Shown here: in pieces, positions 25,379 through 34,082 of the stretch | Layout: each line of letters opens with the position of its first letter | Numbering within the stretch: position 1 is the stretch's first letter | Source of the DNA: Sodalinema lacuna_A | GTDB lineage: Bacteria > Cyanobacteriota > Cyanobacteriia > Cyanobacteriales > Geitlerinemataceae | Reading direction: 5' to 3' | Assembly: GCA_900149785.2 (NCBI GenBank) | Contig: FSSI02000001.1 | Span: 1 to 64,000 of the forward strand | Length of the DNA stretch: 64,000 bases | Position numbers and translations under genes: made by a program | The notes under the pieces: generated by a model | Databases searched by the model: none | What the model was told of the DNA's origin: nothing | Seen by the model: the letters and a program-made list of their open reading frames with translations, nothing else

Positions 25379-25476
25379 GCGACCCGGAGTTCACGCCGAT
25401 TACAAGCATCCCGTATTGCTGCTACCTTCCGGTCCTGACAAGGTTTGGGCGTTGTAATTGCATGAGTCCGGGTCTA
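25379..25476 (-). ncRNA. ffs: Signal recognition particle RNA (bacterial 4.5S type)
   Basis: On the minus strand the apical core reads gtcaggaccggaaggtagca, matching the conserved Ffh-binding hairpin (GGTC...GGAAGGAAGCAGC) of bacterial SRP RNA. The ends gacccgga and tccgggtc pair as the closing stem. The length of about 97 nt is typical. It binds Ffh for co-translational membrane targeting. Confidence 0.93.
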
Positions 25477-25509
25477 CAGACAAGGATAACATAATGCCGG
25501 GCTGTTCTC

Positions 25510-26193
25510 TCAAGAATTTTTTTGAGTTTCCGGGGACTCACTCACGTCAGCGTCAGGATTATCCTGAGAATTATCCTCAGTGGGGGGATTTGTCGACTCA
25601 ACAGGGGTCTGGAACTCCACCGCCTCATACAACTCGCTCAAACTGAGGTTCAGAGACACAGACCCCAAGGCTAGAGTCACGTCCAAACCCTGATATTCAG
25701 TCAATAACCATTGTTGGGCCGTTTGCTTGGCGTAATGTTCAACCAGGGGGCGGTCTTGATAAATCAGGAGATAGTCCTCGACGGTGTCGAGGCTACGATA
25801 GGCGGCAAACTTTTCACCGCGATCATAGCCCTGAGTCGAGGGAGAGAGAACCTCAGCCAGCAAAATGGGGTTGATGACCGTATCTTGGCGTCCTGGCTGC
25901 AATTGGCAGGGTTTCCCCGTCACCATCACATCAGGATAGGTGTAGGTGTTCCGTTGGGGAATCCAGAGGCGTTGGTCGGTGATAAAGACCTGATAGGGCT
26001 GGCGTTTCAAGGCCAGCTTTAACAAGACAAACAAATTGCCGGCTATTTCATTATGGGCTGGGGTTCCACCACTCATGGCGACAATCTCTCCATTGTGATA
26101 TTCATTGCGAGTTGGCTGTTGTACTTCCCAGCGGAGATAGTCTTCGGCGGTGCGAGTCAGTTGAGTTGAAGTGAGCGCAGTGGCGATCGCCAT
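25510..26193 (-). CDS. Uma2-family (DUF820) endonuclease-like protein
   Basis: A 227-residue protein starting MAIATALTSTQLTRTAEDYL (ATG 26193). It has the PD-(D/E)XK-like Uma2 fold: the segments PTRNEYHNGEIVAMSGGTPAHN, YTYPDVMVTGKP and LLAEVLSPSTQGYDRGEK carry the conserved acidic residues. Uma2 proteins are extremely abundant in cyanobacteria; their role is unknown, with mobile or selfish behaviour suspected. The last 30 residues are an acidic Asn/Asp tail. A second, diverged member lies at 33292. Confidence 0.85.
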   Translation of the reverse strand: MAIATALTSTQLTRTAEDYLRWEVQQPTRNEYHNGEIVAMSGGTPAHNEIAGNLFVLLKLALKRQPYQVFITDQRLWIPQRNTYTYPDVMVTGKPCQLQPGRQDTVINPILLAEVLSPSTQGYDRGEKFAAYRSLDTVEDYLLIYQDRPLVEHYAKQTAQQWLLTEYQGLDVTLALGSVSLNLSLSELYEAVEFQTPVESTNPPTEDNSQDNPDADVSESPETQKNS

Positions 26194-26273
26194 GGTTAAA
26201 ATTCCTCCATCATGGGTGACAAGCTTATCCTTAGTATGCCAAACCCGCCGTTTTCCCCTTAGCCACCCCACCT

Positions 26274-27167
26274 ATGACTGCGATCCTCTCCGCCATTCTT
26301 CCGGTTCTCACCATTGTTCTGATTGGCTTCTGGGCCGGGAAAAGCTTTGCCCTCGACCGAGTCAGTCTCTCGCGGATTACCCTTTATATTTTTACCCCCG
26401 CCCTGGTGGCTGAGTCCCTGTATCGCAGCCCAATTACTCTGGAAAACGCTAAAGGGTTATTTTTGGCATTTTCTTTGACGTACGCCCTTATGGGAGCCAT
26501 TGCTTGGGGGCTGAGTGGTCTTTTGCGGTTCCCTGCCCCTGTCCGCAAAAGTGCGATCGCCACCAGTGCCTTTCCCAACACCGGCAACATGGGCTTATCG
26601 GTGAGTCTGTTTGCCTTTGGCGAGGAAGGATTGAATCGAGCGGCGATCGTGCTGATTATCTCCAGTCTCCTGGTCTTTTCCACGGGTCCCGCCATTCTCA
26701 AAGGCGGCGGGTTCGCTAACGCCCTCAAATTCACCCTGAAACTGCCTTTAATCTGGGCGATGCTGATTGGCCTGGCCCTGCGACTGCTGCCCTTTGAACT
26801 GCCCTTTCAACTCGATCGCGTCCTGAAAGTCTTGGCCGACGGAACCATTCCTGTGGCGTTAGTGGTGTTGGGGATAGAGATTTCCCAAAGTTCCCTACGT
26901 CTAAGTCCCTATGACCTCTTCGCCAGTGGTTTGAGACTGCTTGGCGGTGGGGCAGTGGCTTATGGTATGGGGCATTTAGTGGGGTTGGGAGGATTAGACT
27001 TGCAGGTGTTGGTGTTGCAATGTTCGATGCCGGCTGCGGTGAGTTCGTTCTTGATGGTGAAGGAGTTTGGCGGCGATTCTGTGCGGACTGCGCGAGTTGT
27101 GGCTATGTCCTCGGTGTTGGCCTTTGGCACGTTGCCCTTGGTCTTGGGGTTATTATCTCTGTCGTGA
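26274..27167 (+). CDS. AEC-family transporter (auxin efflux carrier type)
   Basis: A 297-residue membrane protein with about ten hydrophobic segments. It starts MTAILSAILPVLTIVLIGFWAG and has FTPALVAESLYRSP and TSAFPNTGNMGLSVSLFAFG in the first half. The second half contains the inverted repeat unit ending CSMPAAVSSFLMVKEFGGD. The FPNTGNMGLP/S signature is typical of AEC carriers, which export small organic acids or amino acids. The substrate is unknown. It is divergent from the Uma2 gene, with 80 bp between starts. Confidence 0.85.
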   Translation: MTAILSAILPVLTIVLIGFWAGKSFALDRVSLSRITLYIFTPALVAESLYRSPITLENAKGLFLAFSLTYALMGAIAWGLSGLLRFPAPVRKSAIATSAFPNTGNMGLSVSLFAFGEEGLNRAAIVLIISSLLVFSTGPAILKGGGFANALKFTLKLPLIWAMLIGLALRLLPFELPFQLDRVLKVLADGTIPVALVVLGIEISQSSLRLSPYDLFASGLRLLGGGAVAYGMGHLVGLGGLDLQVLVLQCSMPAAVSSFLMVKEFGGDSVRTARVVAMSSVLAFGTLPLVLGLLSLS

Positions 27168-27376
27168 GGCGATCGCAGATTACTTTTGCTCATCCGTCTG
27201 AGTTGCCAGGACTTGTAAATTGACAAAAGAGATGGCGGAATGTAGGGCTAGGTCTTAGAACAAGCCATCGGCCGGCCAAGGGAGCGGGTCCGGGACTCTA
27301 TCGCTGAAATCGGTATAATGGGTCATATTCAGACCCGGCAGGGTTAATGTATCGTCAATAGGCAAGCTGGCTAAGT

Positions 27377-28603
27377 ATGATTGAGTCTCGTTTTTTTCTC
27401 TATGTTGCGATCGCGATCTTGAGTTTAAGCTTTACCGTTCTGGGGTATTTAAGCCTTTCGAGTTATCCCAGCATTGGTGCAATCCTAGGATTTATAATCG
27501 GAGGAGTTTTGAGTGCCTTTTTGGCACGAATTACGTTGACGCTCCAAGACTCTCATAAGCTCTTAAATCGTCATCTGGCTAAACGGAATGAGCAGTCAAC
27601 CCGAATCGAGCAGGCGATCAACCAACTCGAATCACTAAACCTACAGGATACCCTTAAAACCTATGTTGATGAACTCAAAAAAACGAGTCAACAAAATAAA
27701 AAGCAGAAGCAAATTTTAGAACAACTAGACAATTTATATGTCTCGCTCAAATCCTGGGATAGCGAAACAGATATGGCCACTAAAATTACAGAAGCTGAGT
27801 TGCCTGGAGAGTCTAAAGAATCTCGAAAAATAACTGAACATAATAAATTTTCATCAGATTCATCTGTAGATAAAACCAAAAATTCCACCAAGTTTCAGGA
27901 ATGGTTCCGGTTTTATGGCACAGAGCTGGTAAGTCATCGTGTGGTAAAAGAGGTTGATTCAAGCTTAGATAAAACTGCTTTCTTTATCGGACAAAATTAC
28001 AAGAATCTAGCTGAAGTTATGCAAAAAATGTGCCAGAGTATTTTGACAGCTTATCAAGGGTTTGAAGTTGAAGTTTCAACAGCAAGCACTCATGAGCTGT
28101 CTATTTTACATAAATTTGTAAAACGAATGAAACAATCTGGTTTTATTAACTGTCAACATTATCAAAATAAAGACTCAGATGTTATTAAAGTTGTACCTCT
28201 CAAAAATGAGAAGACTCAGTTTTTAACATTTAGATGGCCGGAGCGATTTACGTATCAAATGTTGAATAATTTTTTACAAAAAAGGGGGGCTGACTATGAT
28301 GTTGTGATCAATCCTAAAATTAAAATGGCTGATGATAAATTGATTACAATCAGTTTTGCATTCTTTATCAAAGAAACTCCTTTTCTTTTTGACTGTAAGG
28401 CGACCACAAGAGAAACTCACATATCTAAATATGCTAAATTTTCTAAAATCTTTGGGTTGGAGGGGCATCAAGTTTACTTTGTGACTGCTGACTATAATAA
28501 GCAATATGCTGAACAGTTGGCAAAAACTCATGATATAAAAATCCTAAGTCCTGCTCAAATTTCATCAGAATTAGGAGAAATTATGAATCTATTAGGAATT
28601 TGA
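27377..28603 (+). CDS. Membrane-anchored Card1/Can2-like nuclease-domain protein, degenerate
   Basis: A 408-residue protein of unknown function. Two membrane spans (about 7-26 and 33-52) are followed by a coiled coil rich in Gln/Lys (about 58-125), a disordered Ser-rich linker, and a helical plus winged-helix-like region (about 178-275). Last comes a domain resembling the PD-(D/E)XK fold of DUF1887 (Card1/Can2) nucleases. Equivalent residues are Glu289 (RWPERFTY), Ser326 where the metal-binding Asp is expected, and Asp339/Lys341 (FDCKA). Loss of the Asp suggests weak or no cleavage. It is a paralogue of the next gene at 28788, and both are clearly AT-richer than their neighbours, which suggests transfer. 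No CARF sensor domain is visible. Confidence 0.6.
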   Translation: MIESRFFLYVAIAILSLSFTVLGYLSLSSYPSIGAILGFIIGGVLSAFLARITLTLQDSHKLLNRHLAKRNEQSTRIEQAINQLESLNLQDTLKTYVDELKKTSQQNKKQKQILEQLDNLYVSLKSWDSETDMATKITEAELPGESKESRKITEHNKFSSDSSVDKTKNSTKFQEWFRFYGTELVSHRVVKEVDSSLDKTAFFIGQNYKNLAEVMQKMCQSILTAYQGFEVEVSTASTHELSILHKFVKRMKQSGFINCQHYQNKDSDVIKVVPLKNEKTQFLTFRWPERFTYQMLNNFLQKRGADYDVVINPKIKMADDKLITISFAFFIKETPFLFDCKATTRETHISKYAKFSKIFGLEGHQVYFVTADYNKQYAEQLAKTHDIKILSPAQISSELGEIMNLLGI

Positions 28604-28674
28604 AAAGGTTGAAACTCTTTCTAACCACCAACGTATAATTTCACTAATTTCAATAGTAAAATATATAGAACCAT

Positions 28675-28697
28675 AAGCACTCAAGGTGCTTCTTTAT
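28675..28697 (+). terminator. Weak hairpin downstream of the first nuclease-like gene
   Basis: The arms aagcac and gtgctt enclose a short loop and are followed by ctttat, 72 bp after the stop. A weak terminator at best. Confidence 0.35.
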
Positions 28698-28740
28698 CAT
28701 CCTAATATTTATTGCTATACTGGACTCAGTGTCTAAAACT

Positions 28741-28763
28741 TGACCTCGAGTTGAGGTCATTTT
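28741..28763 (+). terminator. Hairpin with T tract just before the second paralogue
   Basis: A perfect 7-bp stem, tgacctc / gaggtca, with a 5-base loop is followed by TTTT. It lies 25 bp upstream of the start of the second nuclease-like gene, so it could be a terminator of the first transcript or an attenuator for the second. Confidence 0.5.
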
Positions 28764-28787
28764 GAATCCGTCTAGTTGTCATCGATT

Positions 28788-29858
28788 ATGAAATCTAGTC
28801 TTTTTAGCTATAGTGCGATCGCAATCCTGAGTTTAAGTTGTACTCTTTTCGGATATTTAGCCTTCTCAAAACACCCACAACTTGGGGCAATCTTAGGTTT
28901 AATGGCTGGCGGTCTTTCTGGAATTTTACTTTCAAAATTCCTTGCGATTTTCGAGAAAAATCATGAGGCTCTAAACCAAATAATAAAAAGTGATAACATC
29001 CCAGAAAATTCGAATAGATTATACCAAAATATTGAAAGCTTAATGAGGTTTGAAAATCGTCAAATCTCCACGAAACCAAATCAGCCCAAATGCCTATCAT
29101 TGAATGAGTATATTTCTCACCAGGATGCTAATCAAATTAAACAATGGCTTGCGTCTAAAAATGCTAGACTAATCGAATCTCATGCTCAAAAGAAAGTAGA
29201 TAAAACCCTGGACAAAATAGCATTACTGATTGGCAACAATTATCCACTTGTATCTGACTTAATGCAAGGAATTCGGTATAGCTTATCTTCTAGTAAAAAT
29301 GACTTTAATCTTGACTTAAGCAAAGCAACGGAAGATAAAATTAATGCCCTGATCAATGTTTGTACTCAACTTAAAAATCTTGGGCTTATTCAATACCATT
29401 ATCATGACGATACAGGAAGTCCTAAAAAACTTGTTTATATTTCACCCTTTCAAAGTAACGGGAATCAGTTTTTAACCGGACAGTGGCTAGAGCGATATGC
29501 TTACCAAATAGTAACCAGTTTTTTGGACGCTAAAGGAGTTGCCTATGAAGCTCTCATGAATGCCAACATCTTAAAATCAAACACGCAAAGAATTGAGATT
29601 GATACTTTATTGATGATCCAAAATAGTCCTCTTTGGCTTGAGTGTAAAGTTGCCAATCATCAAAGATTTATTTCTAAATACTCAGCATTTGCTAGGCAAT
29701 TCAAATTACGTCCAGAACAAATGTATTTAATTGTCCTTGATTTACCAACTCAACAGGCAGAAGATTTAACGAGTCTTCATAATATCAAAGTTGTGACATC
29801 GGACAAAATCACAGATGCTTTGCAAGCTACGCTGGCTTTTATTCAAAGTCAAGCATAA
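28788..29858 (+). CDS. Membrane-anchored Card1/Can2-like nuclease-domain protein
   Basis: A 356-residue paralogue of the preceding protein; the ATG at 28788 (MKSSLFSYSAIAIL) aligns with its start. It has two N-terminal spans, a shorter coiled coil, a winged-helix-like segment (ALINVCTQLKNLGLIQYHY) and a C-terminal PD-(D/E)XK-like domain. The proposed active-site set is complete: Glu235 (QWLERYAY), Asp272 (RIEIDTLL), Glu285 and Lys287 (LWLECKVA). The order wHTH then WLE...D...ExK matches the DUF1887 family, in which Card1/Can2 are cyclic-oligonucleotide-activated nucleases, but the CARF domain is replaced by membrane helices. The gene is AT-rich and probably transferred. Activity and trigger are unknown. 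Confidence 0.65.
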   Translation: MKSSLFSYSAIAILSLSCTLFGYLAFSKHPQLGAILGLMAGGLSGILLSKFLAIFEKNHEALNQIIKSDNIPENSNRLYQNIESLMRFENRQISTKPNQPKCLSLNEYISHQDANQIKQWLASKNARLIESHAQKKVDKTLDKIALLIGNNYPLVSDLMQGIRYSLSSSKNDFNLDLSKATEDKINALINVCTQLKNLGLIQYHYHDDTGSPKKLVYISPFQSNGNQFLTGQWLERYAYQIVTSFLDAKGVAYEALMNANILKSNTQRIEIDTLLMIQNSPLWLECKVANHQRFISKYSAFARQFKLRPEQMYLIVLDLPTQQAEDLTSLHNIKVVTSDKITDALQATLAFIQSQA

Positions 29859-29982
29859 ATTGAAATGTATAAAGCATCATGCAGGATCTGATCGCCAGTC
29901 AGAACTTAGGGGTCACATAGATGAATCATACAGATGAATACGCGGCAGAGTCTGGTAGAATAGTGGTCGCATTTTGGGGTTG

Positions 29983-30002
29983 GGTAGCATCTCAGTGCTA
30001 CC
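29983..30002 (+). terminator. Hairpin between nuclease-like and J-domain genes
   Basis: A perfect 7-bp stem, ggtagca / tgctacc, with a 6-base loop is followed by a short TTCTT. It is a possible terminator 125 bp after the upstream stop. Confidence 0.4.
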
Positions 30003-30122
30003 TTCTTGGGTACGTTTCACCCATCCTCTCAAATTATTGCTAAATTTAGAGTAGACCTTCCCATCTATTTCATTGACAGAAATTTAGCAGTATAGTAAAA
30101 ATAGCTGTAACGAATTATACAG

Positions 30123-31169
30123 ATGGCTAAAAAAAAGAAACAGCAAAAAGGCACTCATCAGGTTCCAGAAACTACCCTAGCGTCCACCTCTCCAGACGCT
30201 CGTTTGCAGTTTCTGGAAGAACGGCAAAAAAAAGTATTGACCTTAATTAAGCGCAAGCGGACAGAACTGTCTAATTTAACTGAACAGATTCAAGAGATTG
30301 CGCGATCGATGCTCTCTCATGGTCAATCGATTTACGAACAAGCCCAAAAGCTCGATCGCGAAATTCACGAGCTATTTCAGGAAATCCTCACAAAACGCAA
30401 ACTCGGGAAAAAGAGCAAACGCGAAATTCGCGAAGTTTACGAAATACTACAATTTAGCGGTCGCATCAGTCCTCAGTTTGATGAAGACGATGAAGACTTC
30501 GCCCGTGAGGAAGAAGCCGAAGCCGAGCGATCGCATCCCAATGACGAGGATGAGGGATTTTTTGGCGACGAAGACGACTCCCAGTGGGGCGGTCATTCCC
30601 CCTTTGAAGAAACTCACAGCCCTCGTCCGTCACGGGATATGAGAAAACTGTTTCTGAAATTGGCCGATCGCTTTCACCCAGACAAAAGTGCTGATTCAGA
30701 AAAACGTGAGCAGTACACCGAAATCATGAAAGAGGTCAATATTGCTTACAAAAGTGGTGATTTTGCCCGCTTGTTGGAAATCGAACAACAAAGCGAACGT
30801 GAAGCAGACATTGAGACTGCGCAAAACGATCGCGATCGCCAATGCAAGCAACTCGAACAGGATATCAAAATTCTCGAACGGCAATATGAACAACTAAAAG
30901 ACCAAGTTCGCCAAGCCCGCAATACGCCCCAAGGGATGATGGTCAAAGAATATCGCAAAGCCCAACGGGAGGGAACCGATTTAGTTGAAGAATCCTTAGA
31001 AGAATTTGAAGCTGAACTCGAATCCCTAGAAGACTTGCGGAATTTCGTCAGACGTTTTCGCGATAAAAAGATGACCATCAAAGAGTTTTTGCAAGGCCCA
31101 TCTTATTCTGAACAGGATATCATCGATCAACTCGCCGAACTCGGGGTTTACATCCATTTCGATTCTTAA
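30123..31169 (+). CDS. J-domain protein with internal J domain
   Basis: A 348-residue soluble co-chaperone candidate. The N-terminus is Lys/Gln-rich, then a coiled coil (about 28-105). A highly acidic linker (118-152, runs of Asp/Glu) leads into a J domain at about 170-215 with the HPD motif at 185-187 (KLADRFHPDKS), which would stimulate a DnaK/Hsp70 ATPase. A second long charged coiled coil (about 218-325) follows. It lacks the G/F region and zinc fingers of DnaJ, so it is a class III (type C) J protein. It lies just downstream of the two nuclease-like genes but has normal composition, so a link is uncertain. Confidence 0.8.
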   Translation: MAKKKKQQKGTHQVPETTLASTSPDARLQFLEERQKKVLTLIKRKRTELSNLTEQIQEIARSMLSHGQSIYEQAQKLDREIHELFQEILTKRKLGKKSKREIREVYEILQFSGRISPQFDEDDEDFAREEEAEAERSHPNDEDEGFFGDEDDSQWGGHSPFEETHSPRPSRDMRKLFLKLADRFHPDKSADSEKREQYTEIMKEVNIAYKSGDFARLLEIEQQSEREADIETAQNDRDRQCKQLEQDIKILERQYEQLKDQVRQARNTPQGMMVKEYRKAQREGTDLVEESLEEFEAELESLEDLRNFVRRFRDKKMTIKEFLQGPSYSEQDIIDQLAELGVYIHFDS

Positions 31170-31237
31170 CGCTTTCATCCCAATTCCGTCCGCACTAATC
31201 CATTGTTTGGGCGGTTGACTGGAGCGTAACTCTTAAG

Positions 31238-31531
31238 CTAACGCCGAGTCGCCTCACTGAGCGCCTCTTGAAGGACTTCGTCACTCACACCCTGACGCTT
31301 TAAACTAGCAATTAAGGCAGAAAGGGTATCTCCCTCTAATCGCTCCAGGTCAGCACGCAGTCCTTGGCCAATATAGGCCCGTGCCAAGGGCTGATATCCA
31401 GAAAACCCCAATAATGGAGCCAGACGCTTGAGATCTGCAATCACATCTTCTGGCATCCGCATCGTGATCGTTGTCATGGGCCGATCTCGATTTAACCGTT
31501 GTTTCAATGTATCAATTTTCATAGTATTCAC
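31238..31531 (-). CDS. BrnA-like antitoxin (ribbon-helix-helix type)
   Basis: A 97-residue protein. The segment TTITMRMPEDVIADLKRLAPLLG is a ribbon-helix-helix-type DNA-binding region, and the C-terminus is helical and charged (VSDEVLQEALSEATRR). It overlaps the end of the BrnT-like toxin gene by 20 bp on the same strand, as expected for a toxin-first brnTA operon. Antitoxins of this type bind the toxin and repress the operon. The ATG at 31522 is an alternative start. Confidence 0.75.
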   Translation of the reverse strand: MNTMKIDTLKQRLNRDRPMTTITMRMPEDVIADLKRLAPLLGFSGYQPLARAYIGQGLRADLERLEGDTLSALIASLKRQGVSDEVLQEALSEATRR

Positions 31532-31808
31532 GTTCCTTACGTGTTGCTTTACGAGCCGAAATAATCCGAATCATGTCATCTTCACACTCTATATAGACGA
31601 CATATAGAAGGTTCCAACGCCTGTTTAAACCAATAACAGCATCGCGGGCTTCATCATTGCGACTTGCATCAACGACTGCAAGGAATGGGTCAAAGAAAAC
31701 CTCCGCAGCTTGCTGAAAGGTAACCCCATCATGGTTGATGGGATTAACCCGAGCCTTCTCATCATTCCAAACGAAAGTAACGCCATTAAGCAGGAAATGT
31801 ACATCCAT
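31512..31808 (-). CDS. BrnT-family toxin
   Basis: A 98-residue RelE-fold ribonuclease toxin candidate. It has the BrnT signature FVWNDEKARVNPINHDGVTF, then AAEVFFDPFLAVVD and the C-terminal IRIISARKATRKEREYYEN. The Lys/Arg-rich end carries the residues linked to RNA cleavage in BrnT. It is paired with the downstream BrnA-like gene. The pair sits between a J-domain gene and trpB and is probably mobile. Confidence 0.85.
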   Translation of the reverse strand: MDVHFLLNGVTFVWNDEKARVNPINHDGVTFQQAAEVFFDPFLAVVDASRNDEARDAVIGLNRRWNLLYVVYIECEDDMIRIISARKATRKEREYYEN

Positions 31809-31958
31809 GCCCTATAGTGTAGGTCACGCATATTGACATCGTCAATACGTACTGACCCTCAAGGCTCACCGGTCGTCCGTTAAGGCCTCGATCGCCTCAG
31901 TAGAAATGCCGCCCCCTGGCCACCTATAATAGAGAGGTAATCCGTCCATCAAGCCAAT

Positions 31959-33206
31959 ATGACCGTATCCCCCGTTTCCCCCTCCTCTGCAACGCCAGCG
32001 ACCGTTCCCGATGCCCTCGGACGCTTCGGACAGTTCGGCGGTAAGTACGTCCCCGAAACCCTGATGCCGGCTTTGGCGGAACTGGAAACAGCCTTTGCAC
32101 GCTACAAAGATGACCCCGAGTTCCAGGCTGAACTCAACGGCTTACTCAAAGATTACGTCGGACGGCCCTCACCTCTCTACTTCGCCGAACGACTCACCGA
32201 ACATTATGCCCGTCCCGATGGCACCGGGGCCAAGATTTACCTGAAACGGGAAGACCTCAACCATACAGGGGCGCATAAAATCAATAATGCGATCGCCCAA
32301 GCCCTCCTAGCCAAACGCATGGGCAAACAGCGCATCATCGCCGAAACTGGTGCCGGACAACATGGCGTGGCCACCGCCACCGCCTGCGCTCGCTTTGGCT
32401 TAGAGTGCATCGTCTATATGGGCGTCGAAGACATGAAACGCCAAGCCCTAAACGTGGTGCGGATGCGCCTACTCGGGGCAAAAGTCGAACCCGTCAGTGC
32501 CGGAACCGGAACCCTCAAAGATGCCACCTCCGAGGCCATTCGCGACTGGGTAACGAACGTCGAAACCACCCACTACATCCTCGGTTCCGTCGCCGGTCCC
32601 CACCCTTATCCCATGATGGTCCGCGATTTCCACGCTGTGATTGGCCAGGAAACCCGCCGTCAATGTCAAGACCTCTGGAACGGCTTGCCGGATGTGTTGC
32701 TGGCTTGTGTCGGTGGGGGTTCCAACGCCATGGGACTGTTTTATGAGTTCGTCAACGATGCCTCGGTGCGTATGATTGGCGTTGAAGCCGCTGGGGAAGG
32801 CGTTACCTCCACGAAACACGCCGCCACCTTAACCCAGGGTAAAGTTGGGGTGTTACATGGGGCTATGAGTTATCTGTTGCAGGATGACGATGGCCAAGTT
32901 AATGAGGCGCACTCCATTAGTGCCGGGTTGGACTATCCCGGAGTCGGTCCTGAACATAGCTATTTGAAGGATACGGGCCGGGCCGAGTATTACAGCGTCA
33001 CCGATGATGAAGCGATGCAAGCGTTTCAGTTGGTGTCCTGTTTAGAGGGCATCATTCCCGCCCTAGAAACAGCTCACGCCTTTGCCTATTTAGACACCCT
33101 TTGCCCTCAACTCGACGATGGGGCAACGGTGGTGATTAACTGTTCAGGACGGGGGGATAAAGACGTGCAGACGGCGGCCCGTTATCTGAATTTAGGAGAT
33201 GTGTAA
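31959..33206 (+). CDS. trpB: Tryptophan synthase beta chain
   Basis: A 415-residue PLP enzyme joining indole and serine to make tryptophan. It has the PLP-lysine motif KREDLNHTGAHKINNA, the phosphate loop CVGGGSNAMG, GAGQHGVATATA and the C-terminal SGRGDKDV. The first 25 residues are Ser/Thr/Pro-rich and variable. The length is normal. No trpA is adjacent, which is usual in cyanobacteria where trp genes are scattered. Confidence 0.95.
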   Translation: MTVSPVSPSSATPATVPDALGRFGQFGGKYVPETLMPALAELETAFARYKDDPEFQAELNGLLKDYVGRPSPLYFAERLTEHYARPDGTGAKIYLKREDLNHTGAHKINNAIAQALLAKRMGKQRIIAETGAGQHGVATATACARFGLECIVYMGVEDMKRQALNVVRMRLLGAKVEPVSAGTGTLKDATSEAIRDWVTNVETTHYILGSVAGPHPYPMMVRDFHAVIGQETRRQCQDLWNGLPDVLLACVGGGSNAMGLFYEFVNDASVRMIGVEAAGEGVTSTKHAATLTQGKVGVLHGAMSYLLQDDDGQVNEAHSISAGLDYPGVGPEHSYLKDTGRAEYYSVTDDEAMQAFQLVSCLEGIIPALETAHAFAYLDTLCPQLDDGATVVINCSGRGDKDVQTAARYLNLGDV

Positions 33207-33230
33207 GGGACTGTCCCTGATTGGCGAGAC

Positions 33231-33253
33231 TGGGGTGAGCACGACTCACCCCA
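33231..33253. terminator. Hairpin downstream of trpB
   Basis: A perfect 9-bp stem, tggggtgag / ctcacccca, around a 5-base loop, 25 bp after trpB. It lacks a clear T tract, so termination is only likely. Confidence 0.45.
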
Positions 33254-33291
33254 AGAGGTTTAGATTAGTTGTTAAGTCGGATTAGGAGCGT

Positions 33292-34053
33292 ATGGGTATG
33301 GTGTCGCAAGAGTTTCATCCGTTGCCTCCTCGTGATGTCTTACCGACGATGTATGACTTGCCCAGTGAGAATCCGGAGGAACCTGGTTTGCCTGACGAGT
33401 TTCATCTGCGCCAACCGGAGTTGTTGCGCTTAACCTTTCGTCCGCCGACCTATGGCGAGGATGAGTTGTTTACGGCCAGTGACCTTAATCTGTATTACGA
33501 TGTCCGCCATCCTCAATGGTATAAACGCCCCGATTGGTTCGCGGTGTTGGGGGTTCCTAAACTCTATGAGGAACGGGACTTGCGGTTGAGTTATGTGACC
33601 TGGCAGGAGGGGGTTTATCCCTTTGTGGCGGTTGAGTTGTTATCTCCAGGAACGGAGGCGGAAGATTTGGGCCGCCGTCTGCGAGATATGAGTCAACCTC
33701 CGAATAAATGGACGGTCTATGAGCAGATTTTACGGATTCCCTATTATTTTGTCTTTAATCGCTATACGGATGAGTTTCAAGCGTTTGGCTTGACGATGAA
33801 CAGCTACCAACCTCTGCCAATCGAGAGTCTGGGGGTTTGGTTGGAGGAGGTTCAGTTAGGGTTAGGACTCTGGGAGGGGACTTATCAGGGCATTAGCCGC
33901 CGCTGGCTACGGTGGTATCGTCAGGGGGGCCATTGGGTCCTCACGCCGGAGGAGTTGGAACGGGAACGGGCAAATCGGGCAGAAGAGGAGGTGCGACGGT
34001 TGCGCGATCGCCTACAACAATTAGGCCTCAATCCCGATGAGTTACAAGGATAA
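33292..34053 (+). CDS. Uma2-family protein with C-terminal coiled coil
   Basis: A 253-residue Uma2/DUF820 member of the longer cyanobacterial subtype. It has the core KRPDWFAVLGVPKL, FVAVELLSPGTEAEDLG and VYEQILRIPYYFVFNRYT, with the acidic residues of the PD-(D/E)XK-like site. It ends in a short coiled coil, ERERANRAEEEVRRLRDRLQ, typical of this subtype. A start six bases downstream is equally possible. A family A mobile element follows 29 bp after the stop. Confidence 0.85.
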   Translation: MGMVSQEFHPLPPRDVLPTMYDLPSENPEEPGLPDEFHLRQPELLRLTFRPPTYGEDELFTASDLNLYYDVRHPQWYKRPDWFAVLGVPKLYEERDLRLSYVTWQEGVYPFVAVELLSPGTEAEDLGRRLRDMSQPPNKWTVYEQILRIPYYFVFNRYTDEFQAFGLTMNSYQPLPIESLGVWLEEVQLGLGLWEGTYQGISRRWLRWYRQGGHWVLTPEELERERANRAEEEVRRLRDRLQQLGLNPDELQG

Positions 34054-34082
34054 TTCAAGTCACCATTCCAGACAGATTTTTA

